NCBI GenBank assembly: GCA_019424645.1 | Contig: JAHYZB010000027.1 | Span: forward strand, 4,796-15,421 | DNA: 10,626 bases | Origin: Oxalobacter formigenes | Lineage (GTDB): Bacteria; Pseudomonadota; Gammaproteobacteria; Burkholderiales; Burkholderiaceae_D | Direction: 5' to 3' | Shown here: positions 4,588-10,626 of the stretch, piece after piece | How the letters are laid out: every line of letters begins with the position of its first letter | How positions within the stretch are numbered: position 1 is the first letter of the stretch | Position numbers and translations under genes: made by a program | Notes under the pieces: generated by a model | What the model was told of the DNA's origin: nothing | Database searches by the model: none | The model's input: only the letters and a program-made list of their open reading frames with translations

Positions 4588-5961
4588 ATGCCTTTCTGTA
4601 CACCCATTATTGACGCAGACCAATTTTCCGACAGTCTCGGCAGGCGTCTTGTCGATGAGCTGGACGAGATCGTTTTTGTCTGTGATCCGGACTCATATGA
4701 CCTTCTTTATCTGAACGATTTCGGCCGGAAAACGTTCAACATTGAATCCTTTTCCGGTAAAAAATGTCACGAAGCCCTGTTCGGTCATTCAAAACCCTGT
4801 CCGTTCTGCAAAAAGAAGTATTTGAGTCTGGACGATTTTTACGTGTGGGAACAGCCGGTCAATACGGACCGGCATTACCTGATCCGGGACAAACTGATTC
4901 TGTGGGAAGGCAGGACGCTGCTGTTCGGTATCGCCAATAACATCATCGAAAATGAAATTGTCAGCCTGAGTATCCAGCGCAAACTGCAAAACGAACAGAT
5001 CCTCCTGAAATGTCTGCAGGTACTGGGTAACGAGGAAACATTTAACGAAGCGGTCGATATCATTCTGGGCCTGCTCGGAGAGCAATATGAAGCGGACCGG
5101 GCGTATATTTTCGAATATAACGTCGGGGAAGACACCATTACCTCCAGCAATACCCATGAATGGTGCGCGGATAATGTGGCTTCGCAAATCGATAATCTCC
5201 AGGATGTCCCGCTGGAGGCATTCAGCCTTTGGAGGCATCAGCTTGAAAACAACAGCAATATCATCATTGAATCGCTTGATTCAATCAGGGAAGAACATCC
5301 TGATGATTACGAACTGCTTCGTATGCAGGGAATCCATTCCCTGATGGTTGTCCCGCTCCATGTGGACGGCAAGGTCAGCGGATTCATTGGTGTCGACAAT
5401 CCCCGTTCCAACCGAAACGATTATTCCCTTTTGCGCTCGCTTGCCCTTGTCGTGACAAACGAGCAAAAGAAAAACCAGATGGAAAGAAAACTTCTGGAAC
5501 TCTCTTTCACCGACAAACTGACGGGGCTCGGGAACCGGAACAGTTATATCCAGACACTGGAGCAGCTTGAAAAAACACCACCGGTCAATCTGGGAGTCCT
5601 TTTTGTCGACCTGAACGGCCTGAAAATAGTCAATGACCAGCTGGGCCACAATGCGGGCGATGAGTACATCAGGAATCTGGCCAGCGTTTTCCGGAAACAC
5701 TTCCGGGAAGAAGACATTTACCGGATCGGTGGCGATGAATTCGTTTTCCTGATGCAGCGAATAGGGGAGTCCGTTTTCATGAAAAGAATCGAAGCCATGA
5801 AAGCGGAGGCCGACCGGCTTTTTCCCGACGCCATTTCCCTGGGTTGTGTATGGCAGGAAAAAAATATCAGACCCTCTGCCATGGTTCAGCAAGCCGACAT
5901 CCTGATGTACGAAAACAAGAAAGAATATTATTTGCGGCGAGATAAAGTGGCGACTCCCTGA
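4588..5961 (+). CDS. PAS-GAF-GGDEF diguanylate cyclase (copy 1)
   Basis: A 457-residue cytosolic signalling enzyme expected to make cyclic di-GMP from two GTP. Residues about 22-125 form a PAS-like sensor (DEIVFVCDPDSYDLLYLNDF) with a cysteine set C60-x10-C71-x2-C74 (GKKCHEALFGHSKPCPFC) that could hold a metal or cofactor or be redox-active. Residues about 126-142 are a helical linker, and 148-300 a GAF domain (DRAYIFEYNV, VVPLHVDGKVSGFIGVDNPR). The cyclase domain covers 305-450: FTDKLTGLGNRNSY, FVDLNGLK with the metal-binding Asp341, NDQLGHNAGDEYI, and an intact GGDEF at 381-385. The upstream REED ends four residues before GGDEF rather than the usual five of an RxxD inhibitory site, so product inhibition is doubtful. 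No membrane segment is seen. The start is supported by gap-free N-terminal alignment with the convergent paralogue; the ribosome site is weak. Confidence 0.93.
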   Translation: MPFCTPIIDADQFSDSLGRRLVDELDEIVFVCDPDSYDLLYLNDFGRKTFNIESFSGKKCHEALFGHSKPCPFCKKKYLSLDDFYVWEQPVNTDRHYLIRDKLILWEGRTLLFGIANNIIENEIVSLSIQRKLQNEQILLKCLQVLGNEETFNEAVDIILGLLGEQYEADRAYIFEYNVGEDTITSSNTHEWCADNVASQIDNLQDVPLEAFSLWRHQLENNSNIIIESLDSIREEHPDDYELLRMQGIHSLMVVPLHVDGKVSGFIGVDNPRSNRNDYSLLRSLALVVTNEQKKNQMERKLLELSFTDKLTGLGNRNSYIQTLEQLEKTPPVNLGVLFVDLNGLKIVNDQLGHNAGDEYIRNLASVFRKHFREEDIYRIGGDEFVFLMQRIGESVFMKRIEAMKAEADRLFPDAISLGCVWQEKNIRPSAMVQQADILMYENKKEYYLRRDKVATP

Positions 5962-6337
5962 ATCTACCGGCGATCTGGCCGGTTCGTCCGAAAGTGGACT
6001 GAATTTGCAGCCAGACTTTTCCATAAAGCCACAGGCAAGCCTGCAAAATGATAATGCCCGATCATATTATCGGACTGCAATTGGTAATATCGATATAAAA
6101 CCTTCAAAAACATTTGATCCCATTGAGATAATCCAGCCCCTTTTTTGTATGAGGATATCCTGTTTCAAAAAATAAAATTCACTGTATTCAATATCTTGCG
6201 TAATAATATTCAAGTGATTTAAGGAGTTGGAAAAACTTTTGCGGCAGATCCATTTTGCGGGATAACGCGCAGGCCGCCGGTTTGTCCGGCCTGGCGATTG
6301 GCTGCATGAATCCTGGACTGTCAAAACAGCGGCCAGA
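5962..6337. other. Spacer between convergent cyclase genes; hairpins only
   Basis: No supported gene lies here. Inverted repeats are ACCGGC/GCCGGT (about 5966-5983), CCGAT/ATCGG (6058-6073) and a 7-bp stem CAGGCCG (6270-6276) with CGGCCTG (6287-6293). None has a clean T-run, though the last lies just after the stop of the minus-strand cyclase and could act in its termination. TTTTGCGG occurs twice, 17 bases apart, near 6236-6260. The centre (6075-6235) is AT-rich. Confidence 0.5.
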
Positions 6338-7717
6338 TCAGGAAGTTGACGATTTGGCATCCCGTCGAAGATAGTATTTCTTCTTGTCCTCATACATCAG
6401 GAAATCAGCTTTTTTGATCATGTTGGCGGGGCGAATGTTTTTTTCACTCCAGATAAAGCCGACGGAAATGGAGTCGGGGTAGAGTTTGTGGGCTTCTTTT
6501 TTAAGTGTTTCGATTTTTTCCCTGAAAATCGGTTCCTGAATTCGCTGCGTGAGGAAAACGAATTCATCGCCACCGATCCGGTAAATGTCTTCTTCCCGGA
6601 AGTGTTTCCGGAAAACGTCTGCCAGATTTTTGATATATTCATCGCCCGCATTGTGGCCCAGCTGGTCATTGACCAGTTTCAGGCCGTTCAGGTCAATGAA
6701 AACGACTCCGAGATTGGGAGGAGGGATTTTTTCAAGCTGCTCCAGTGTTTGCATGTAATTATTCCGATTCCCGAGCCCCGTCAGTTTGTCGGTGAAAGAG
6801 AGTTTCCTGAGCCGTCGTTCCATCGCGCGCTTTTTCTGTTCATTCATCACGATGAATGCCAGAGAATGCAAAAGAGAATAATCGTTACGGCGGGCCTTTG
6901 GATTATCGACCCCGATAAAACCGCTGGTTTTATCATCCACGCGCAAGGGCACAATCGTCATGGATTCAATGTTCAGCTGCTTGAGAATGGCGTAATCGTT
7001 TGGATGATCGTCTTTTATCGACTCGACTGACTCGATAATAATATTGCTGTTAAATTCAAACTGGCTTTTCCATAAACTGAAATGGTCGACCAGTATGTTC
7101 TGAAAAGCTTCTTTGAGCGGAACCGTCGTGGCAGAGCACCATTCATGCGTATTGCTGGCTCTCAGCTTGCCATCTTCATCGAGATGGTATTCATAAATAT
7201 AAGCCCGGTCCGAATCGTAATGTTCGCCAAGATGACCAAGAATAATGTCGGCGGCTTCCGAAAATTTTTCCTTTCTGGCGAGGACGTTGACACACTTCAG
7301 AAGGATTTGTTCATTTTGCAGCTTCTTGCGGACATTCTGGCTGGTCAGTTCCCTGTGAAGAATGTCATTGGCAATCCCCATTTTAAGCAGGCGATTTTCC
7401 CAACTGATCAGCTTGTCGCGGATCAAGTAATGGTGATCATTCCCGACAGGCAATTCCCAGACAATAAAATCATCCATCGTCAGATGTTCATTTTTGCAGA
7501 ACGGGCATGGTTCAGACAGCTTGTGCAAGACTTCGTAACACTTTTTGCCGGAATAAGACTCGACATTGAACGTTTTCTTGCCAAAATCGTTCAGATAAAC
7601 CAGATCGTACGAAAGCAGATCGCAGACATAAACAATCTCGTCCATTTCATTGACAATGTGATGGATGAAATCAACATCATTTTCGTAAATTTTATTGAAG
7701 GGTTTATTTCCAGACAT
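6338..7717 (-). CDS. PAS-GAF-GGDEF diguanylate cyclase (copy 2)
   Basis: A 459-residue paralogue of the cyclase at 4588-5961, with the same domain order and expected to make cyclic di-GMP. The PAS-like sensor covers about 22-125 with the same cysteine set, C60, C71 and C74 (GKKCYEVLHKLSEPCPFC). The GAF domain covers about 148-301 (DRAYIYEYHL, IVPLRVDDKTSGFIGVDNPK). The GGDEF domain covers 306-451, with FIDLNGLK (Asp342), NDQLGHNAGDEYI and GGDEF at 382-386. Differences concentrate in the PAS and GAF parts, so the two proteins may sense different inputs and share an output. ATG 7717 aligns residue for residue with the start of copy 1. It directly follows the TAA of an in-frame 18-codon leader ORF and lacks its own good ribosome site, which suggests translational coupling. 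As in copy 1, the spacing of REED to GGDEF does not match a canonical inhibitory site. Confidence 0.93.
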   Translation of the reverse strand: MSGNKPFNKIYENDVDFIHHIVNEMDEIVYVCDLLSYDLVYLNDFGKKTFNVESYSGKKCYEVLHKLSEPCPFCKNEHLTMDDFIVWELPVGNDHHYLIRDKLISWENRLLKMGIANDILHRELTSQNVRKKLQNEQILLKCVNVLARKEKFSEAADIILGHLGEHYDSDRAYIYEYHLDEDGKLRASNTHEWCSATTVPLKEAFQNILVDHFSLWKSQFEFNSNIIIESVESIKDDHPNDYAILKQLNIESMTIVPLRVDDKTSGFIGVDNPKARRNDYSLLHSLAFIVMNEQKKRAMERRLRKLSFTDKLTGLGNRNNYMQTLEQLEKIPPPNLGVVFIDLNGLKLVNDQLGHNAGDEYIKNLADVFRKHFREEDIYRIGGDEFVFLTQRIQEPIFREKIETLKKEAHKLYPDSISVGFIWSEKNIRPANMIKKADFLMYEDKKKYYLRRDAKSSTS

Positions 7718-7774
7718 TTACAATGTGTTTATTTCATAATGAAAGCTGTTTATTGTACAGGAAATAGAAAACAT
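7718..7774 (-). CDS. Leader ORF of 18 codons upstream of the second cyclase
   Basis: A strong AAGGAG (7782-7777 on the minus strand) precedes ATG 7774 by two bases. The ORF encodes MFSISCTINSFHYEINTL and ends with TAA at 7720-7718, which touches the ATG at 7717. It is in the same frame as the cyclase, so a suppressed or mutated stop would give an N-terminally extended cyclase. The spacing from AAGGAG to ATG is shorter than usual. The peptide itself resembles nothing I know. It is either a coupling or attenuation leader or a relic of an older start. Confidence 0.4.
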   Translation of the reverse strand: MFSISCTINSFHYEINTL

Positions 7775-7797
7775 TTCTCCTTAAAAAATGCCTTTAA

Positions 7798-7827
7798 AAT
7801 AAATCAACATCCCTTAAAATCAGTCAA
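7798..7827 (-). promoter_or_regulatory. Promoter for the leader ORF and second cyclase
   Basis: On the minus strand TTGACT (7827-7822) is a near-perfect -35. With an 18-bp spacer the -10 reads TTTATT (7803-7798), 4 of 6 to consensus. Transcription would start near 7790, just before the AAGGAG at 7782, making the leader ORF the first thing translated. Confidence 0.42.
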
Positions 7828-7899
7828 TTTCTATCTTTCAGGAAACTTTTTATATTTGTTTATAAGAGTTATATGTTTAAATTCAATACAATAGAAATA

Positions 7900-8014
7900 G
7901 CGTGGCATTCAAAATCGAAAAAAATTCCGGGCAGGATAAAGCCGGTTCATAAATTGAATCCGGGAAAACAGGCGAGCTGAAAGACCTCGTCCTGCCGGGA
8001 AGAGGCCTTTTTTT
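7900..8014 (+). ncRNA. Candidate small RNA or attenuator with terminator
   Basis: No ORF explains this segment, yet it folds well. CCGGTTCA (7942-7949) pairs with TGAA plus CCGG (7955-7963) with one bulged T, and the segment ends in a strong terminator (7980-8014). GGCAGGA (7930-7936) is perfectly complementary to TCCTGCC (7990-7996) inside the terminator, so an alternative long-range pairing enclosing the first hairpin is possible, as in attenuators. TACAAT near 7888 could be a -10, without a clear -35. I do not recognise a riboswitch or sRNA family; the 5' end is a guess. Confidence 0.35.
7980..8014 (+). terminator. Intrinsic terminator
   Basis: AAAG-A-CCTC (7980-7988) pairs with GAGG-C-CTTT (8002-8010) with one A-C mismatch; TCC/GGA extends the stem towards the loop, and seven Ts follow (8008-8014). 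The sequence after it (A, then GGA, GA and CTCAT) resembles that after the phage terminator at 294-320. Confidence 0.65.
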
Positions 8015-8032
8015 ACAGGAGACTCATTGTGG

Positions 8033-8057
8033 AAAAATAGCCCGATAAAGGGCTTTT
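8033..8057 (+). terminator. Short hairpin with T-run
   Basis: AGCCC (8039-8043) pairs with GGGCT (8050-8054) around a six-base loop, followed by four Ts. It could back up the terminator at 7980-8014. It would also bury the AAAGGG that precedes a 40-codon ORF at 8058-8180 (MDGTASAQDHYKRTRGLQSA as its first 20 residues), which I do not accept as a gene. Confidence 0.3.
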
Positions 8058-8195
8058 ATGGACGGTACAGCGTCAGCACAGGATCACTATAAGCGGACCA
8101 GAGGGCTGCAATCGGCTGGTTTTACCAGAAAGCGTCGAATTTTCGGGAAAGGAAGTTCGCGCAATCACCTGTTATTGTGAGACAGGCGCATCAGG

Positions 8196-8233
8196 AAAAA
8201 AGCGCACCAGCAGGCATGAGTGATGTGCTTTTT
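8196..8233 (-). terminator. Terminator, probably bidirectional, after the 42-codon ORF
   Basis: AAAAAGC (8197-8203) pairs with GCTTTTT (8227-8233), with CAC/GTG able to extend the stem imperfectly. On the minus strand it ends in six Ts (8201-8196) and lies 33 bases beyond the stop of the small minus-strand ORF; on the plus strand five Ts follow. Confidence 0.5.
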
Positions 8234-8266
8234 GAAGTTCAGTTATGACCGGCACACTGGCCGATA

Positions 8267-8395
8267 TCAGCACCAGCAGTTCCAGTCGGTATCTTCTTCC
8301 TGCATCTTCTTCAATTCCTCCGGCGAGATTTCCGGTTGCTTGCAAGGATTGCGTTTGAAAAAGAAATGGAACACGTGATAGAAAAAACAAAGCAT
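8267..8395 (-). CDS. Small hypothetical protein of 42 residues
   Basis: ATG 8395 to TGA 8267 encodes MLCFFYHVFHFFFKRNPCKQ, then PEISPEELKKMQEEDTDWNC, then WC. The first 13 residues are strongly hydrophobic and aromatic; a KRNP turn, an acidic amphipathic helix (SPEELKKMQEED) and a Trp/Cys-rich tail (DWNCWC) follow. The composition is that of a real protein rather than a chance frame, and a terminator follows 33 bases after the stop. A TACAAT -10 lies about 45 bases upstream on the minus strand; the ribosome site is weak (ACGGG). A longer minus-strand frame (8172-8534) covers the same DNA in another register and looks spurious. I do not recognise a family; a membrane-associated micropeptide is one possibility. 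Confidence 0.42.
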   Translation of the reverse strand: MLCFFYHVFHFFFKRNPCKQPEISPEELKKMQEEDTDWNCWC

Positions 8396-8816
8396 GTCGG
8401 GAACCCGTTTTGAAATAATGCGAGTATTGTACCGTCACATCACGATGAAATGCTGCTAAAAAAACAGACGGTTTTTTCTGGAAAATGGGTTGAAACGGGA
8501 TATCACGACAGCAAGTTATCCAAAATGGATGCACGCAAGGGCGAAACGCTTGAATTTACACAAAAAAAAGCCCGTCAATATGCGATAAATCAAGCTGTTT
8601 CCAGAGAGAAATGCCCCATTTTGCCCAAAAAAGAGTCAAGCCTCATCCATGGCGCATGACTAAAGGCTTGCCCCTGGTTTTTCCACTACCTTATCCACAA
8701 GTTCCGGGTATAAGTTGAAAACATGAAAGGCGTCACGAAATCTGTTAAGCTTCGCACTTTGCAAAATGACCGTTTCAGTCCCATAAACAAGCCGGTCAGC
8801 TACCGCCATAAAAGAC
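8396..8816. other. Upstream region of dusA without a supported gene
   Basis: A 69-codon ORF at 8450-8659 (MLLKKQTVFSGKWVETGYHD as its first 20 residues) has no visible ribosome site and no known family; I leave it uncalled. TTATCCACA at 8691-8699 is a perfect DnaA box, with a one-mismatch box TTTTCCACT at 8679-8687 beside it and TTATCCAAA near 8516. TATAAG at about 8710 is a possible -10 without a good -35. The frame of dusA is closed by TAA at 8784. Confidence 0.4.
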
Positions 8817-9800
8817 ATGACACTCCCGAAAAGAACCGTTTCCGTTGCCCCGATGCTGGACTGGACAGACCGGCATTGCCGTTATTTCCATCGGCTGATC
8901 AGCCGCCACACCTGGCTTTATACGGAAATGGTCACGACCGGAGCCTTGCTATACGGAGACGTCGCCCGCCATCTCGACTTTTCCGAAGAAGAACATCCCA
9001 TTGCCCTGCAACTGGGGGGGAGTGAGCCGTCCGATCTGGCGCAATGTGCCAGACTGGGCGAAAAATGGGGCTACGATGAAATCAACCTCAATTGCGGCTG
9101 TCCGTCCGAAAGGGTACAAAAGGGCGCTTTCGGTGCCTGCCTCATGTCGGAATCGACGCTCGTTGCCAATTGCGTCAGGGCCATGCGGGACGCCGTCCCC
9201 ATCGACGTGACCGTCAAGCACCGGATCGGTATCGACAAGAATGAATCTTACGGTTTTGTCCGTGATTTCATCGGCGAAGTGGGACAAGCCGGATGCAAAA
9301 CCTTCATCGTCCATGCCAGAAACGCCATTCTGAAAGGATTGTCCCCGAAGGAAAACCGGGAAATCCCGTCATTGCGTTACGAAGTCGTCTACCAGTTGAA
9401 AAAAGACTTCCCCGAGCTGGAAATCCTGTTAAACGGCGGTATCGAAACGGCCGACGAAGTCGGGGAACACCTGAAACACATCGATGGCGTCATGATCGGA
9501 CGTGCCGCCTATCATTATCCCTGGCGTATGGCTGAATTCGACGCCCGTTTTTATGGCGATGCATCAACAGCGACCACACCGGAAGAGGTGGTGAAGGCCA
9601 TGATGCCCTACATCGAAAAACAGTTATCGCTCTACGGCGGCAAAGGCCTGAAAATGCACGGCATCACCCGCCACATGCTGGGATTCATGACCGGCTTGCC
9701 GGGTGCCCGGCGTTTCCGGCAAATACTGTCCGACCCCGCCAAACTCGCCAGCGGTAATCCGGCCGTTTTGCTGGAAGCCTTATCCGCTGTCAGATTCTGA
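8817..9800 (+). CDS. dusA: tRNA-dihydrouridine(20/20a) synthase DusA
   Basis: A complete 327-residue flavoenzyme that reduces uridine to dihydrouridine in the D-loop of tRNAs, using FMN and NADPH in the cytosol. The N-terminal FMN barrel starts with VAPMLDWTDRHCRYF (10-24), where DusA has the conserved APMLDWTDRH. YTEMVTTGALLYGD (36-48) follows. Gln65 lies in IALQLGG, and INLNCGCPSERVQKGAFGAC covers 89-108. Cys108 in FGACLM is the expected catalytic acid. Lys134 in VTVKHRIGID, His166 in IVHARNA, LSPKENREIP (175-184), NGGI (206-209) and GRAAYHYPW (228-236) complete the flavin and tRNA sites. The C-terminal helical domain (about 255-327) includes KGLKMHGITRHMLGF. The length matches the family. 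ATG 8817 is the only good start after the upstream stop; the ribosome site is weak. The HARNA and SPKENREIP motifs favour DusA over DusB or DusC. Confidence 0.96.
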   Translation: MTLPKRTVSVAPMLDWTDRHCRYFHRLISRHTWLYTEMVTTGALLYGDVARHLDFSEEEHPIALQLGGSEPSDLAQCARLGEKWGYDEINLNCGCPSERVQKGAFGACLMSESTLVANCVRAMRDAVPIDVTVKHRIGIDKNESYGFVRDFIGEVGQAGCKTFIVHARNAILKGLSPKENREIPSLRYEVVYQLKKDFPELEILLNGGIETADEVGEHLKHIDGVMIGRAAYHYPWRMAEFDARFYGDASTATTPEEVVKAMMPYIEKQLSLYGGKGLKMHGITRHMLGFMTGLPGARRFRQILSDPAKLASGNPAVLLEALSAVRF

Positions 9801-10057
9801 TTTTTCAGGCTGCAACCGTTTTCTTTTCCCAAAACAGTCAGCTTTACTGCACAGTCCGTCAGTCTTTGATACCATAAAGACTGACGAGCCTGCCAAAAGC
9901 TTGACGGGCCCAGTGGCCCAACCTGACTGGACCCGTTCTTCTCCCGCTTTCATTGTCGCGGATCAAGCAGGCAAAACCGTACGACCTTATCCTTGATCCA
10001 TCGCTGCCGTATTCACCGGCAAACAGTTCAATGCGAAACATTTTGATTGGGAGAAAC
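9801..10057. other. dusA-ftsH spacer with two strong hairpins
   Basis: A perfect 11-bp stem (9857-9867 with 9876-9886, CGTCAGTCTTT and its complement) has an 8-nt loop and no T-run on either strand. A second hairpin, ACGGG-C-CCAGT (9904-9914) with ACTGG-A-CCCGT (9926-9936), is followed by TCTTCTCC. The second could end dusA transcription, and the first may be a protein or RNA-processing site. No tRNA or ORF is supported, and no clean promoter for ftsH is visible. Confidence 0.5.
9904..9942 (+). terminator. Possible terminator after dusA
   Basis: A ten-pair stem with a single C-A mismatch and an 11-nt loop is followed by a T-rich but interrupted tract (TTCTTCT). A competing fold, GGGCC with GGCCC (9906-9919), is possible. 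Confidence 0.35.
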
Positions 10058-10626
10058 ATGAACGACAACAGCACCCAACGAAGCCAGTGGTTCATCTGGT
10101 ATATCGCTTTCGCCATTATCGGCGTCCTTCTCGCTCGCGGATTCTGGGCAGACTACAATACCGTCGAACCTGTGCCCTACAGCACCTTCATGCAACAGCT
10201 CGATGCCGGAAACGTCAAAAAAGTCGACATCGTTGGCGACCAGATCAAAGGCGTCCTGAAAGAGCCTTTAAATGGCAAAAAGGATTTTTCGACAACGCGT
10301 GTTGATAACACATTGGCCCAGCAGCTCGCCAAACACGACGTCCAGTTCACCGGCATCATCGAAAGCACCTTCCTCAAAGATATCCTTGGCTGGATCATCC
10401 CGACCGCCATCTTCTTCGGGATCTGGATGTTTCTGATGCGGCGCATGGCGAACCAGAGCGGCATGGGTGGCGGCAGTGGCGGTTTCATGTCCATCGGCAA
10501 GAGCCGCGCGAAAATCTATGTTGAAAAAGACATAAAGGTCACCTTTGACGACGTGGCGGGGGTCGATGAAGCAAAGGAAGAACTACAGGAAGTCGTCGGT
10601 TTCCTGAAAAGTCCGAAAACCTACGG
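10058..10626 (+). CDS. ftsH: ATP-dependent zinc metalloprotease FtsH, N-terminal part (3' end outside window)
   Basis: The first 189 codons of a membrane-anchored AAA+ protease that degrades damaged or unassembled membrane proteins and some short-lived cytosolic regulators. The start ATG 10058 has GGGAG at 10049-10053. The first transmembrane helix is at about 11-30 (WFIWYIAFAIIGVLLARGFW). The periplasmic FtsH extracellular domain covers about 31-107 (VPYSTFMQQLDAGNVKKVDI, GVLKEPL). The second helix is at about 109-128 (ILGWIIPTAIFFGIWMFLMR), and a Gly-rich linker (GMGGGSGGF) follows. The AAA+ domain begins at about 160 with VTFDDVAGVDEAKEELQEVV, where FDDVAG-DEAKEEL is the FtsH hallmark. The Walker motifs and HEXXH zinc site lie beyond the window. 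The usual proteobacterial neighbour rlmE is not upstream; dusA is, across a 257-bp spacer. Confidence 0.95.
   Translation, partial: MNDNSTQRSQWFIWYIAFAIIGVLLARGFWADYNTVEPVPYSTFMQQLDAGNVKKVDIVGDQIKGVLKEPLNGKKDFSTTRVDNTLAQQLAKHDVQFTGIIESTFLKDILGWIIPTAIFFGIWMFLMRRMANQSGMGGGSGGFMSIGKSRAKIYVEKDIKVTFDDVAGVDEAKEELQEVVGFLKSPKTY

Noticed and set aside
5281..6024. Long antisense ORF under the first cyclase
   Set aside because: Mirror frame of a conserved coding sequence; the equivalent shadows under the second cyclase (6488-7030 and 7082-7894) show it is an antisense artefact of shared codon use.
8058..8180. 40-codon ORF with AAAGGG upstream
   Set aside because: Basic, low-information peptide; its ribosome site lies inside a hairpin and nothing supports expression.
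8172..8534. 120-codon minus-strand ORF
   Set aside because: Different register over the better-supported 42-codon gene and its terminator; the product has no protein-like pattern.
8723..9025. 100-codon ORF overlapping the dusA start
   Set aside because: Runs in another frame into conserved dusA codons; Arg/Pro-rich shadow product.
9801..10057. tRNA gene in the dusA-ftsH spacer
   Set aside because: The paired elements do not form a cloverleaf and no T-loop or D-loop consensus is in register.

Overview
The window looks like a chromosomal segment of a Gram-negative bacterium, probably a betaproteobacterium (I suspect an Oxalobacter-like member of the Burkholderiales). The grounds are an FtsH start, a DusA-type dihydrouridine synthase, Sec signal peptides and moderate GC in the genes. 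The genus is inference from overall protein style, not from a marker gene. The left end is the late-gene end of a prophage; the rest is chromosomal or accessory.

Layout. Positions 1-230 carry the 3' ends of a nested phage spanin pair (inner-membrane Rz-like and outer-membrane Rz1-like proteins in different frames). An intrinsic terminator (294-320) and a complete tail-collar/tail-fibre gene (334-1452) follow. From 1453 to about 2340 there is one doubtful small ORF, then a dense set of inverted repeats and hairpins ending in a clear intrinsic terminator (2308-2334). This resembles an RNA-based regulatory leader more than coding DNA. AT-rich, gene-poor DNA follows to 2780.

The middle (2818-4322) holds two convergent DUF2569-like four-helix membrane proteins that are paralogues, and a small secreted protein built of six VDAFPD-type repeats that resembles the 7(1) septoil knot family. 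Next come two convergent, full-length paralogous diguanylate cyclases with PAS-GAF-GGDEF architecture (4588-5961 plus strand; 6338-7717 minus strand). They face each other across a 376-bp spacer and contain a 66-bp perfect inverted repeat in the GGDEF-coding part. Both are expected to make cyclic di-GMP in response to signals sensed by the PAS and GAF modules. The minus-strand copy is preceded by an in-frame 18-codon leader ORF whose stop directly touches its start codon.

The stretch 7718-8816 has few genes. It contains a candidate small structured RNA with two terminator-like hairpins, and a 42-codon minus-strand ORF with its own downstream terminator. The right end returns to housekeeping genes: dusA (8817-9800, dihydrouridine at tRNA positions 20/20a), a hairpin-rich spacer, and the first 189 codons of ftsH (10058 to the window edge), the membrane AAA+ zinc protease.

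The most unusual items are the structured region at 1884-2334, the small repeat protein at 3990-4322, the convergent diguanylate cyclase pair with its near-identical core, and the leader ORF in front of the second cyclase.
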